Origin: Lachnospiraceae bacterium UBA7205
Lineage (GTDB): Bacteria; Bacillota; Clostridia; Lachnospirales; Lachnospiraceae
Assembly (NCBI GenBank): GCA_002490665.1
Contig: DKUL01000075.1
Coordinates: 1-64,000 of the forward strand
DNA: 64,000 nucleotides
Reading direction: 5' to 3'
Shown here: one piece after another, positions 16,394-24,710 of the stretch
Numbering within the stretch: position 1 is the stretch's first letter
How the letters are laid out: every line of letters begins with the position of its first letter
Translations under genes and position numbers: made by a program
The notes under the pieces: generated by a model
Databases searched by the model: none
What the model saw: only the letters and a program-made list of their open reading frames with translations
What the model was told of the DNA's origin: nothing

Positions 16394-19117
16394 TTAGATG
16401 GCGCCAAGTGTGACATCTATCACATGGGTGCTGCCGTCAAGCGCCTCAACCGCCTCTTTTTCCAGACGCACTGCACATGACATATCTGTCACTTTTTGCA
16501 GTTCCTTGTCCCCGCACACAGCCTGTTTAATCTGATATGCACCGTAGGACAGCTTTTCAGGATTGTGATACCGGATGAGAAATGTCTTTTTCAGGAAATC
16601 CAGCCGGATGGATGCATTTCCATCCGCATCAAACTGCTCTGCCATCAGCTTCGGCGCAAGCGTCAGGTTTCCGAGGTCTCCCCTGACACCGAACACCTCC
16701 GTAATCATGGTCAGCATAAACCAGCTTGCCGCGCCTGTCAGATAATGGTACATCCCGCGCCCATCCGCGTCAAAGTACTCCGGCACACCGGGATAAATCT
16801 TGCTTGTCTCGAAATCCATCGCCGTCGCCAGCAGTGTGTTAAGCGCCTTGTATCCCTCCTTGACAAAGCCCCTCTGATACAGGGCATTGGCATACATGAC
16901 AGTCATATGGGAAAACACCGCGCCGTTTTCTTTCTCGCCATATGCGAAACCGAACATTCTGCCAAGGTCAAACTTATCCTCGTCAAATCTGGTGTTCAGG
17001 CGGTAACCACCGACTTTTTCCTTATAAAGATAAGTGTCCGCGCTCTGGCAGATTTTCGCCGTCATGTCCTCGTCCGCCGTGCCGCTCATAATCGAGAATA
17101 CCTGGCTGGTAAGCATCATGCGCACATTGCCCCCCTGTACGCCCTCGACCTGTCTTCCATTGTTGTCATAATAGCCGTTGAACCAGCTGTTTCCTTTCCC
17201 ATCCGTCACCCATTCGGTGCGGCGGATGTGATCCATCATCCACGCTGCCCTATCCCTGAGGTTCTGTGCCAGCTCCTCTATGGATACCAGAACCGTCCTG
17301 CCGGATACGTCGTGCGTGCAGGTATTCACATACTGGCTCAGGATGGAACGCTTCCACTCGATTTCATCATACTTGTGAACGTCCCCCGCAAGAAGGACTG
17401 CAATCTCCTCCACAAGCTCCAGCTGGTTCTTTTGGGTCACTGCCTCATATTTTTCAAGGTATGCCGCAAGCTCCCTGAGGTTGTAGGCGTATGCGCTTGT
17501 GAATGCCACGCTCTCGCCCTTGTCCGGTGCCATGTCGAGCGCGTCGTTCCAGTCGGCATTGCGCAGGCGAATCTGGTTGTGCGCCCCCACCTCGTAAAAC
17601 GCACACAGCTGCTGCAGCAAAATATGCTCCAGAATGCTGCCGGTGTAAAGCGCTCCGCTGCGTGTCCGCTGCTGCATCCCATAAGCCTCGTCCCATTCGC
17701 TGTCGACAGCCTGCCCCCTCTGAATCTGCCTGTCCTTGAAATACGGCACTTTTTCGCCAAGGATTTCGATATCGCCTGTCTGGTCGATATAGAGCTTTGT
17801 CGTGAGGAACGGCCAGAACCCATGATCCATCCAGACGCGCGTGATGCTGTTTCTGTCCGCCTTGAACTCGCCCTGCTTCTCCCCGATAATTGTCGCGTTG
17901 GTTCCGTCCATCCTGACACCGCCGTAATTGTCAACAATCATCTGGCGCACGCCGTCGGGATTCATGAACAGCAAAGACAGGCAGTCCTGCCAGAGATCCC
18001 TCCATCCCCTGCCTCCTTTTCCGTAGTCGTGATGTGGAAGAAACGAACACCCATACAGTCTTCTCAATATCGGCTGGAAACAAATCCAGCGAAGGTAGCT
18101 GTCCACTGCCTTATCTCCGGTCTGGAATGATACATTGACCTTCTCCTGCCAGCTGATTTGCGTATTTTTGAGCGCTTCCTGCACTTTTTCCCTGCTGTCG
18201 TAGGCGGTGACAACACGCCGCATGTCATCCATATTGGCTGATGCGCCGATAATGATGGTATACGCTGCCGTCTCCCCGCTTCCAAGCGCCACGCTGGCAA
18301 ATTTCAGTCCGCCGAGCGCTTCCTTTCCGTCAATCCGTGTGCCTGCCGCCACACCCTCGGCATTGTTCTTTACCGCAAGCGGTGCAATCAGGCTTCCGCC
18401 CTCCCCGATAAAATCCTCCGTGACCGGGAAAAACTGCTCCGGCATCTCGCCTTTTCCCGATACGCCATACACGAAATATGTAATCTGGTTCCTCTGATGC
18501 CCCCTCTCGTCAAAGGAAAGCTTTGGCTTGACCTCCACGCCCTGCCCTGTCACTGCGATCTGATGCAGCAGCGAGGTTACATGCCTGTGATCCCTGATGT
18601 TGTCCGCACTCCTTCCATAGATTGGGACTGCGGCAACCGGTGTGATTTTCTGTGTATGCTGCGCCGTATTCTCAATCTCCACATACAGCAGCTCTACATT
18701 GTGCCCGGCCGGGACAAAGCTTGTGACAGATGACCGGAGCTGGTATCTGGACGACTTTCTTGTCACGGTCTGCCACATAAAACCTGCCTCCATGCTGCAC
18801 GCATCCTGCCGATCCGTGTACTTATCGTATTCCGCCTCCGCTGACACGCCTGTCGCAGACCACGCGCCCACACCCTCGACACAGCACCAGAAGTTGCGGG
18901 ACGACTTGTTGTTGTGCAGATTCTCACTGCTGACCGGTTCCAGGATAAACGTATTCTGGTCAAGCTTGCTGTCCCCTGCAAAATCCGGCGTCACACTTGA
19001 CTTGATGCCCTGCTCGCCCGCTGTCGGGAAATAGAGATACGTGTAGTTATCAGGATGATCCAACCTGAAAACCTCGTTTTCCTGTTCAAATGTAATGTGA
19101 TTGTTTTGTGACTGCAT
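16394..19117 (-). CDS. GH94-like oligosaccharide phosphorylase (clan GH-Q)
   Basis: 907 residues, ATG with GGAGG 7 nt upstream, no signal peptide. The N-terminal beta-sandwich is followed by an (alpha/alpha)6 barrel with GWRDLWQDCLSLL, RVWMDHGFWPF and RNADWNDALDMA; the first Asp of ADWND is the predicted general acid. It is longer than the disaccharide phosphorylase next to it and differs strongly in sequence. Length and motifs fit an oligosaccharide-acting phosphorylase, and clan relatives GH149 and GH161 act on beta-1,3-glucans. With the secreted GH16 and the ABC importer this suggests stepwise phosphorolysis of imported beta-glucan oligosaccharides (inference). Family is clear at clan level; substrate is open. 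Confidence 0.82.
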   Translation of the reverse strand: MQSQNNHITFEQENEVFRLDHPDNYTYLYFPTAGEQGIKSSVTPDFAGDSKLDQNTFILEPVSSENLHNNKSSRNFWCCVEGVGAWSATGVSAEAEYDKYTDRQDACSMEAGFMWQTVTRKSSRYQLRSSVTSFVPAGHNVELLYVEIENTAQHTQKITPVAAVPIYGRSADNIRDHRHVTSLLHQIAVTGQGVEVKPKLSFDERGHQRNQITYFVYGVSGKGEMPEQFFPVTEDFIGEGGSLIAPLAVKNNAEGVAAGTRIDGKEALGGLKFASVALGSGETAAYTIIIGASANMDDMRRVVTAYDSREKVQEALKNTQISWQEKVNVSFQTGDKAVDSYLRWICFQPILRRLYGCSFLPHHDYGKGGRGWRDLWQDCLSLLFMNPDGVRQMIVDNYGGVRMDGTNATIIGEKQGEFKADRNSITRVWMDHGFWPFLTTKLYIDQTGDIEILGEKVPYFKDRQIQRGQAVDSEWDEAYGMQQRTRSGALYTGSILEHILLQQLCAFYEVGAHNQIRLRNADWNDALDMAPDKGESVAFTSAYAYNLRELAAYLEKYEAVTQKNQLELVEEIAVLLAGDVHKYDEIEWKRSILSQYVNTCTHDVSGRTVLVSIEELAQNLRDRAAWMMDHIRRTEWVTDGKGNSWFNGYYDNNGRQVEGVQGGNVRMMLTSQVFSIMSGTADEDMTAKICQSADTYLYKEKVGGYRLNTRFDEDKFDLGRMFGFAYGEKENGAVFSHMTVMYANALYQRGFVKEGYKALNTLLATAMDFETSKIYPGVPEYFDADGRGMYHYLTGAASWFMLTMITEVFGVRGDLGNLTLAPKLMAEQFDADGNASIRLDFLKKTFLIRYHNPEKLSYGAYQIKQAVCGDKELQKVTDMSCAVRLEKEAVEALDGSTHVIDVTLGAI

Positions 19118-19293
19118 TTTATTCCTCCATTCTTTTCCATTGTTAATCGCGCTGATTGTAGCAGTTCCTTAACAGACATGAAGCGCGTTGTCAGCCTGCC
19201 CACGTTTTACAAATGTCAATTTCTTTATATGAGCATAACCTATTCCCTGAAAATCAAAAATCATATTCATGGCAAAAATGTCATATTCATGAC
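19118..19293 (-). promoter_or_regulatory. Upstream region of the phosphorylase operon with paired operator-like palindromes
   Basis: A perfect interrupted palindrome, TGTCAT-4-ATGACA (19279-19294), has a degenerate copy exactly 20 bp away (19259-19274). Downstream on the minus strand lies a possible -10 (TATAAA, near 19222-19227) about 105 nt before the start codon. Same-face spacing suggests cooperative binding of a regulator; which one is unknown. Confidence 0.35.
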
Positions 19294-19295
19294 AC

Positions 19296-19322
19296 AAAAA
19301 AACACGGTGCCATCCAGCACCG
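19296..19322 (-). terminator. Terminator after the acyltransferase gene
   Basis: Arms CGGTGC (19305-19310) and GCACCG (19317-19322), then after a short GTG-type bridge seven T residues on the minus strand. It closes the membrane-protein/beta-helix/acyltransferase operon. Confidence 0.75.
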
Positions 19323-19347
19323 CATAAAAACAGACCACTCAGTATAT

Positions 19348-20535
19348 TTATCCAAAACAAAATACGCATATCATCGAGAAAATACATACTGCCGCCAGCA
19401 GCCAGCCCGTTTTCACCGGCTTTATCCTTCTTAGAACCGCCGACGCGGCGACACATACACCAATCGTCCCAAAGATGCGCAGCAGAACCAGAACCATCCC
19501 TGCGGCATTCCAGTTGATGGGACGCACCGTTCCCAGTTTCTGTGTCGCAGCAGCAAACACAGCAAGAATCACATAATTTACCGGGTCATGCAGCAGATAA
19601 ATGTGGAAGCTGTCCCTTTCCAGCTCCCGATACAGCCAAAGCCTTGTAATCCCTGTTTTTTCCAGGAGATGGCACAGCAGAAAGAGCACTACCGCGCAGG
19701 CATTGATACCAAGCGTTTTCAGCCAGTCCTGCCAGAACATTCCGGTCGTCACCGCCGACGCCGTAAAATGATAGGATACCGCCGCAACGGCGGCTGCCAC
19801 AGCCATGGATATGCATACATGGTTCATGATATTTTTCCGAAAATGTTCAAAGCAGTATCCCGCCAAAAAGAACTGCATGTAGTATGGAAGCAGTACTGCA
19901 CCGGGCAGTCCGATTTCGAGGATGCCGTAAAACGTTCCGAGCAGAAAAATGACGGCGAGAAAAAAATACCATTTTCCCTTTACAAAATATTTTAGGCACG
20001 CATATGCCGCCACAAATATCCAGAACAGCGTAAAGCAGTACCACAGGTGTCCAAGCCCTCCCTGGCACAGAACGACCCCTTTGAACACCGCTGCCGGAAG
20101 AACCCTTGCCGAAGGATACCCATTCCCCAGAAATTTCAGGGGAACCATCCAGAATACGCCTGCTGCCAGTGCAGGAATCACAAGCCTTTTAAATTTATTT
20201 TCAATGACACTTCCCAAATCAGGGTATCGTTCCCGTTTTATCCCGATGCGGAACACGCCTCCTGACAGGAAGAAGAATGCGGGCATCTGAAAAAAAAGGA
20301 CAAAGACGGTCATTTTCATCATTATCTGGCAAACATCTGTGCCAAGGCAATTCCCAAGGCATTCCGGCGACGCATAATCCACTCCCCCAAAGCCGTATGT
20401 CATACTCAGATACAGTGCATGATCCGCCACAATGACAACCGTCAGCAAAACGCGCATTATGTCATACGCCTTTACATTTCCCTCTCCCGCCTGTTCTTTT
20501 ATCTGCTCTTTTTTCACTTCTGCACTATCATTCAT
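19348..20535 (-). CDS. Membrane acyltransferase (acyltransferase 3 family)
   Basis: About 395 residues. ATG at 20535 follows AGGGTGA; GTG at 20541 is an alternative. The ATG overlaps the stop of the upstream beta-helix gene, so translation is probably coupled. It has about ten membrane segments and the family landmarks: an N-terminal region with the membrane-embedded histidine (VVIVADHALYL), FFFLSGGVF, and an ENKFKRLVIP stretch. These proteins move acetyl or other acyl groups onto glycans, peptidoglycan or antibiotics; it lacks the extra SGNH domain of OatA. It is last in an operon with a large membrane protein and a beta-helix protein, so surface glycan O-acylation is the likely job. Confidence 0.85.
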   Translation of the reverse strand: MNDSAEVKKEQIKEQAGEGNVKAYDIMRVLLTVVIVADHALYLSMTYGFGGVDYASPECLGNCLGTDVCQIMMKMTVFVLFFQMPAFFFLSGGVFRIGIKRERYPDLGSVIENKFKRLVIPALAAGVFWMVPLKFLGNGYPSARVLPAAVFKGVVLCQGGLGHLWYCFTLFWIFVAAYACLKYFVKGKWYFFLAVIFLLGTFYGILEIGLPGAVLLPYYMQFFLAGYCFEHFRKNIMNHVCISMAVAAAVAAVSYHFTASAVTTGMFWQDWLKTLGINACAVVLFLLCHLLEKTGITRLWLYRELERDSFHIYLLHDPVNYVILAVFAAATQKLGTVRPINWNAAGMVLVLLRIFGTIGVCVAASAVLRRIKPVKTGWLLAAVCIFSMICVFCFG

Positions 20536-21529
20536 ACGCACTCACCCTGTCCGCAGACCAGTTCATCGCATCAATTGAATTGCCGCTGCTCTCCCTTGAA
20601 AGTCTCGTATTATGCAGCCCGCACCAGCCGTTTGCGCTGTCCCCGGCACAATTGTTTATCTGAAATAATTTTCTTTCCGATAAGTCCCCCGGTATGTCTG
20701 CCGTAACATTCGTAAATACAAACGTAAAATTGTTAAAATCACCCATGCAGTCAAACCTCGCAATGTCACCGGAACTATTCTTTTGCAGGAAGCAGTCATC
20801 CAGTACGAAACGCGTCTCCCCGCCCAGATCCGGAAGGGCACTGTCATGCAGGAATATGCATGGCAGTTTCGTTCTTGACAGCAGCTCGCAATTCCGGAAG
20901 ACAATCTCCTCGCCGCCCCTGCTCCCCATGCCAACACAGGCGCCATTCTCCGAGACAATCCTGCAATTCACAAACTGTAGTTTTCTCCCATACGAAAAAT
21001 CCGAATCCGCATGCACTGCGTATGCCATATATTTTTCATATTTCTCAATGTTATACTCTGCAAGTTCTTCCCCATACCGTGCGACCATACGTACAAGCTC
21101 CTCTTCTGTAAACGCCACACCCGAAGGTTCCCTCTCGCGGACATGGACTCCCCATATCGTCATATCCGACACACTCCCTGCCGCAATCTCGAGCGGCGCG
21201 TACATGTAGGAAACCGTGTCATACAAAAGCATGCATTCATCCCTGCCGGACCCCTTTATATGCAGTTCCTTGTCCAGTACCTGCACGCTCTCCACATATA
21301 CGCCCGGGCGTATTATCAGTGTATCGCCGTCATGGACATTGTCCACAGCGTCCTGAATTGTCGTAAAATCGCCGCTCCCATCCTGCGCAACCACATATTC
21401 CTTATGGAAGCCTCCCTTTCTGCCTGGCTCGGCGGCATATGCCATATACACCCCCGCACAGCGGATGACCATCCCGACTGCCAGCATTGCGAGTGCCATC
21501 CGAAATACAGTTTTCAATACTTTATTCAT
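20528..21529 (-). CDS. Secreted pectinesterase-like beta-helix protein
   Basis: 333 residues from ATG at 21529 (GGAG 8 nt upstream). An N-terminal signal or anchor helix (VFRMALAMLAVGMVIRCAGVYMAYAAE) leads into a right-handed beta-helix. The stretch YVVAQDGSGDFTTIQDAVDN, then DGDTLIIRPGVYVESV, is the start typical of pectin methylesterases. The later pectinesterase active-site motifs (the QAVAL, the two catalytic Asp and the Arg in LGRPW) are not evident, so catalytic activity is doubtful. It could be a glycan-binding or glycan-modifying surface protein. It lies between a large membrane protein and an acyltransferase in one operon, possibly under an invertible promoter. Confidence 0.7.
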   Translation of the reverse strand: MNKVLKTVFRMALAMLAVGMVIRCAGVYMAYAAEPGRKGGFHKEYVVAQDGSGDFTTIQDAVDNVHDGDTLIIRPGVYVESVQVLDKELHIKGSGRDECMLLYDTVSYMYAPLEIAAGSVSDMTIWGVHVREREPSGVAFTEEELVRMVARYGEELAEYNIEKYEKYMAYAVHADSDFSYGRKLQFVNCRIVSENGACVGMGSRGGEEIVFRNCELLSRTKLPCIFLHDSALPDLGGETRFVLDDCFLQKNSSGDIARFDCMGDFNNFTFVFTNVTADIPGDLSERKLFQINNCAGDSANGWCGLHNTRLSRESSGNSIDAMNWSADRVSAYE

Positions 21530-21559
21530 GTATGTTACTCCCCATTCTCTCATGTTTTT

Positions 21560-21602
21560 TAGGGCGTGCAGATGACGGGAATGATTTTTCAAACACGCCC
21601 TA
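21560..21602 (-). other. Intercistronic hairpin at the end of the large membrane protein gene
   Basis: A 9-bp perfect stem, TAGGGCGTG (21560-21568) and CACGCCCTA (21594-21602), with a 25-nt loop. It contains the stop codon. Adenines, not T residues, follow the stem on the minus strand, so it is not a standard terminator for this operon. Confidence 0.55.
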
Positions 21603-24542
21603 GTCCCCTTGCAAAATGCGCACGTCACGCACGACATGTTCCCCATCATCAGGAAACTGAATCGTATCAATGTTATAGGCAAACCAGAGATAATCCTGAC
21701 TTGCGCGGATCAGATAGGTATGTTCTCCCGGCATCGCCGAAAAACTGCACTGGTACCGGACATTCTCCGTGCTGCTGTCCCCCAGGGTGACCGTGAATGC
21801 ACTGACATCCTCCCTCAGGCTTTCACACGAAAAGGCAATATAGTTTCCCTTTGCGCTGTCCAAAAACTGCGACCCCGAAAAGAAAAATGCATTGCCAGCG
21901 TCCTCCTGTGCTGTCTCCAAAACGGCATTTTCCGCCGCATGGTACCGGTCATGGTTCGCCCATATATAAGCTGCCAGTCCGATATCTGGCCTATGGTACA
22001 GCTGGCACTCATACTGCTTTTCCCCATTTTCATCCTCAGATACCGTCGGCGGGTTATCCATATAGCCTGCCAGCGCATAACCGTTGTCCAGCAGCCCTGA
22101 CTCGCCAAGCTTCTTTGCAAACTCATCGTACCGGTCAAGCTCGCACCAGACGACGAACGCCCCCACATGAACCAGGGGACGGTAATTCCGGTATATGTAT
22201 TCTGCCACGGTATAATATCTGACATTGTGGTAAATCCCCATCATTGACACCGTATTGCCCTCCGTATTCCCGATGACTGCCAGCGGCGCCTCATGGCTGC
22301 CTACCTCTTCAAGGAAGTACTGCTGCGACCTTAAATCCGTCAGCAGGCTGGGACTCTGGGTGACATAGAAGGGCCGCTCCCGCCCGACAAATGCATAGAG
22401 AGCCGTAATATTGGCAAAGTCCAGAAATGTTTCCTCCTCCTCCAAAAGCAAGTCAAACACCGTCTCAAACGGTGTGCAGAAAGCCTGCGTCACATCCGGG
22501 CACACAATCCGGTTCTTTCCCCAGATGGACGACATGTCATCGGAAACCGCTGTCTTCCTCTCCCACGCGTAATCAGCCGACAGATTATACAGGCTTGCGT
22601 CACGGTCAGGCACAAATCCCGTCACCAGCGCCCCCTCTGCGGCAAGGGTTATCCCGAAAGCGGCTATCCATGCCGCAAACCGCGTCCTTTCCGGCCTATT
22701 TCTGACCGCGGACACATAGAGCGCAAACGAAGCTATCGTCCAGTGGATGATGTTGAGCAGGACGCCTGTCGCCCCGCTGCCGTCAGCCAGATTGTGGAAC
22801 ACGATTGTCCTTGGGACATACAAAATCCCGCACACGGAAAATGCGACTGCCGCTGCTGCCGCCATGGAATGCGCTTTCGCGTGTGCAAAATGGATTGTGA
22901 CAATTGCCAGCACAGACACGGTGCAGAGTGGCACGGCGATATAACAGACAAAAAAGGCAAGGGTACCAGCATCGCCAAAGTCATACATAGCCCATGTGGA
23001 ATTGGACCCCAGCGTCAGGGAGAGCCACTCAAGAATGCGCGAGACCGCATGGATTCCCGATATTTTGCAGTACACAAAATATGCCAGTAACGCAGCGGTG
23101 CCCACACATCCGCCGCAACAGGCGAACCGCCGGACTCCGCCCCAGTCCCTCTGCACAGCCAGGACATACAGCAGCGCAGCAATACACCCCACGCCCAGAT
23201 TAATCCCATCGTCATAGCGGAAAAACGCCCCCATCAGAGCAGTCAGCCAGAACAAAAGATATCCCCTGCCGTTCTTCCACTCCAGGGCATACAGCATCAC
23301 GAGCACCACCACCATGCACACGCCCGTTGTCTTAACCGTCCCCATAAGCCCCAGGCTTAGCGGAAACAGGCAGGCAAACAATACGGCATACTCCTTTTGA
23401 AACAGCTTTTTCACGATGAGAAATACCACAATCAATCCTAGAAACTCTGGCAGTCTGCCATATGGATTGGAAAGTGCACCATTTGTATCCCCATGTATCA
23501 GCGCATATGCTATCGAGGGCAGGGTATCTGAAAGCGCATGCGCCGAAAAATAGTCAATAACAGGCAGCTTCCCATTGCGCACGGAATCCGCCGCAAAGGC
23601 AAGATTGCCTATCTCATATATGTGGTCATTATCCACAAACAGGTGCGCATGCTGAAAATAGGTATACGGCAGATACACCGTGGAGCAAAACCCCGACAGC
23701 GCACCAATATATCCAAAGGTATCAAGCGTCCCCTTTCCCCTGCGCAGGAGACATGCCGCACACGCGGAAATGACGGCATACGCAAGACATACACATCGGA
23801 TAGCAGTCTGAAAACGGCTGACCTGCGCGCCCTTTTCATTCAGCCAAAACAAGCCTTCCAGCAGAATGCACGCCACAAAGGGCAGCCACATCCAGCAGGA
23901 AATGATTTTCCATGCCATGGCGCATGCACAGCCTGCACTTCTGGATATTCCCATAAGGACTGCCAGCAGTATAGCGAAAACAGTCCCCAGCGCAAGGGCG
24001 CTTTTGCGGATTCCCATGCCAGGAACAAGAAGAACCATTGTGACAACACCTGTCAGATAAAAAACATAGAGGAACACAATCCTTTCCGTCGAAAGGATTT
24101 CCCTCCTGTCAAACACGCTCATGAACAGCAGCAGCAATTGGTACACAAGCGCCGTAATGACAACCGGATTTTCCTCTGGAATCATGCCTCCCGAACGATA
24201 ACGCGATATGTATGCCGCTGTGACGGCACACAGAAGCACCGTGTCAATCATCACAAGACCTTTCCTGTATTCGCGCCTGCCGCGCAGAAGCATTGCCAAA
24301 AGGCATGAAAAAAAAGCCACGAGCAATGGAGGCACCAAAACATAACAGGCATAAAAATTACGAATTCGTTTTGTAATGGAGACCCCCGCACCCATGGCGC
24401 TGCAAAATGTCCTGTCCCATGTGTCAATCCCGGTATTCTCAAAAGGATTTACATAATACAGAAGCATCATCGAAATGACGACTGCAGTCAAAAAAATCCC
24501 CTTGTCAAAATATTCCCGCCTCAGTCCCACTCCCTTTTTCAT
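21600..24542 (-). CDS. Large polytopic membrane protein, possible glycan-assembly glycosyltransferase
   Basis: 980 residues from ATG at 24542 (GGGA 6 nt upstream; a GTG one codon earlier is possible). Residues about 1-640 contain some 15 or more hydrophobic segments; residues about 650-980 form a soluble part with a beta-rich end. There is a polar stretch between helices (QHAHLFVDNDHIYEIGNLAFAADSVRNGKLPVIDYF) reminiscent of the first loop of C-type membrane glycosyltransferases, but no diagnostic motif could be confirmed. It is the first gene of an operon with the beta-helix protein and acyltransferase. The recombinase and inverted repeats just upstream suggest phase-variable expression. Function is unknown; a role in surface polysaccharide or glycolipid assembly is inference. 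Confidence 0.7.
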   Translation of the reverse strand: MKKGVGLRREYFDKGIFLTAVVISMMLLYYVNPFENTGIDTWDRTFCSAMGAGVSITKRIRNFYACYVLVPPLLVAFFSCLLAMLLRGRREYRKGLVMIDTVLLCAVTAAYISRYRSGGMIPEENPVVITALVYQLLLLFMSVFDRREILSTERIVFLYVFYLTGVVTMVLLVPGMGIRKSALALGTVFAILLAVLMGISRSAGCACAMAWKIISCWMWLPFVACILLEGLFWLNEKGAQVSRFQTAIRCVCLAYAVISACAACLLRRGKGTLDTFGYIGALSGFCSTVYLPYTYFQHAHLFVDNDHIYEIGNLAFAADSVRNGKLPVIDYFSAHALSDTLPSIAYALIHGDTNGALSNPYGRLPEFLGLIVVFLIVKKLFQKEYAVLFACLFPLSLGLMGTVKTTGVCMVVVLVMLYALEWKNGRGYLLFWLTALMGAFFRYDDGINLGVGCIAALLYVLAVQRDWGGVRRFACCGGCVGTAALLAYFVYCKISGIHAVSRILEWLSLTLGSNSTWAMYDFGDAGTLAFFVCYIAVPLCTVSVLAIVTIHFAHAKAHSMAAAAAVAFSVCGILYVPRTIVFHNLADGSGATGVLLNIIHWTIASFALYVSAVRNRPERTRFAAWIAAFGITLAAEGALVTGFVPDRDASLYNLSADYAWERKTAVSDDMSSIWGKNRIVCPDVTQAFCTPFETVFDLLLEEEETFLDFANITALYAFVGRERPFYVTQSPSLLTDLRSQQYFLEEVGSHEAPLAVIGNTEGNTVSMMGIYHNVRYYTVAEYIYRNYRPLVHVGAFVVWCELDRYDEFAKKLGESGLLDNGYALAGYMDNPPTVSEDENGEKQYECQLYHRPDIGLAAYIWANHDRYHAAENAVLETAQEDAGNAFFFSGSQFLDSAKGNYIAFSCESLREDVSAFTVTLGDSSTENVRYQCSFSAMPGEHTYLIRASQDYLWFAYNIDTIQFPDDGEHVVRDVRILQGD

Positions 24543-24580
24543 CACAGTCCCTTTTTATCCCTCCGGTTTCCGGTTTTGTA

Positions 24581-24604
24581 TGCAAAAAAGTGTACTTTAT
24601 TGCA
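24581..24604. repeat. Left inverted repeat of a putative invertible segment
   Basis: 24-bp near-palindromic site, TGCAAAAAAGT at one end and ACTTTATTGCA at the other. Compared with the reverse complement of the site at 24687-24710 it matches at 22 of 24 positions. Its central dinucleotide is GT, whereas the other site reads AC, so the two cores are in inverted orientation. This is the arrangement that yields inversion by a serine recombinase. Confidence 0.7.
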
Positions 24605-24637
24605 GAAATATCTTTTTTTAAATTAGTGGAAAATGTG

Positions 24638-24666
24638 TTGAGAAATGTCGCTTTTTATGATATGCT
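24638..24666 (+). promoter_or_regulatory. Promoter inside the putative invertible segment, pointing away from the operon
   Basis: TTGAGA (24638-24643), a 17-nt spacer ending TGA (extended -10), and TATGCT (24661-24666). It reads rightward, toward the 3' end of the recombinase gene. If the segment flipped about its repeats, the same boxes would lie near 24648-24653 and 24625-24630. They would then face the membrane-protein gene about 75 nt from its start codon. Confidence 0.6.
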
Positions 24667-24686
24667 GTTTCATAGAAAAGGGGATA

Positions 24687-24710
24687 TGCAATAAAGTACA
24701 CTTTACTGCA
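24687..24710. repeat. Right inverted repeat, overlapping the recombinase stop codon
   Basis: 24-bp near-palindrome (TGCAATAAAGT ... ACTTTACTGCA) inverted relative to the site at 24581. It is extended by flanking complementary bases into a roughly 19-bp stem. On the minus strand this reads AGGGGATATGCAGTAAAGT with its complement and is followed by TTTTC. It may therefore also terminate recombinase transcription. Confidence 0.7.

Noticed and set aside
16496..18130. A 544-codon open frame on the plus strand
   Set aside because: It lies wholly antisense to the GH94-like phosphorylase gene, has no ribosome site or recognisable domain, and its composition mirrors the codon bias of the opposite strand.
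20528..21529. An active pectin methylesterase
   Set aside because: Only the N-terminal beta-helix start resembles the family; the catalytic Asp/Asp/Arg motifs are not visible, so it is reported only as pectinesterase-like.
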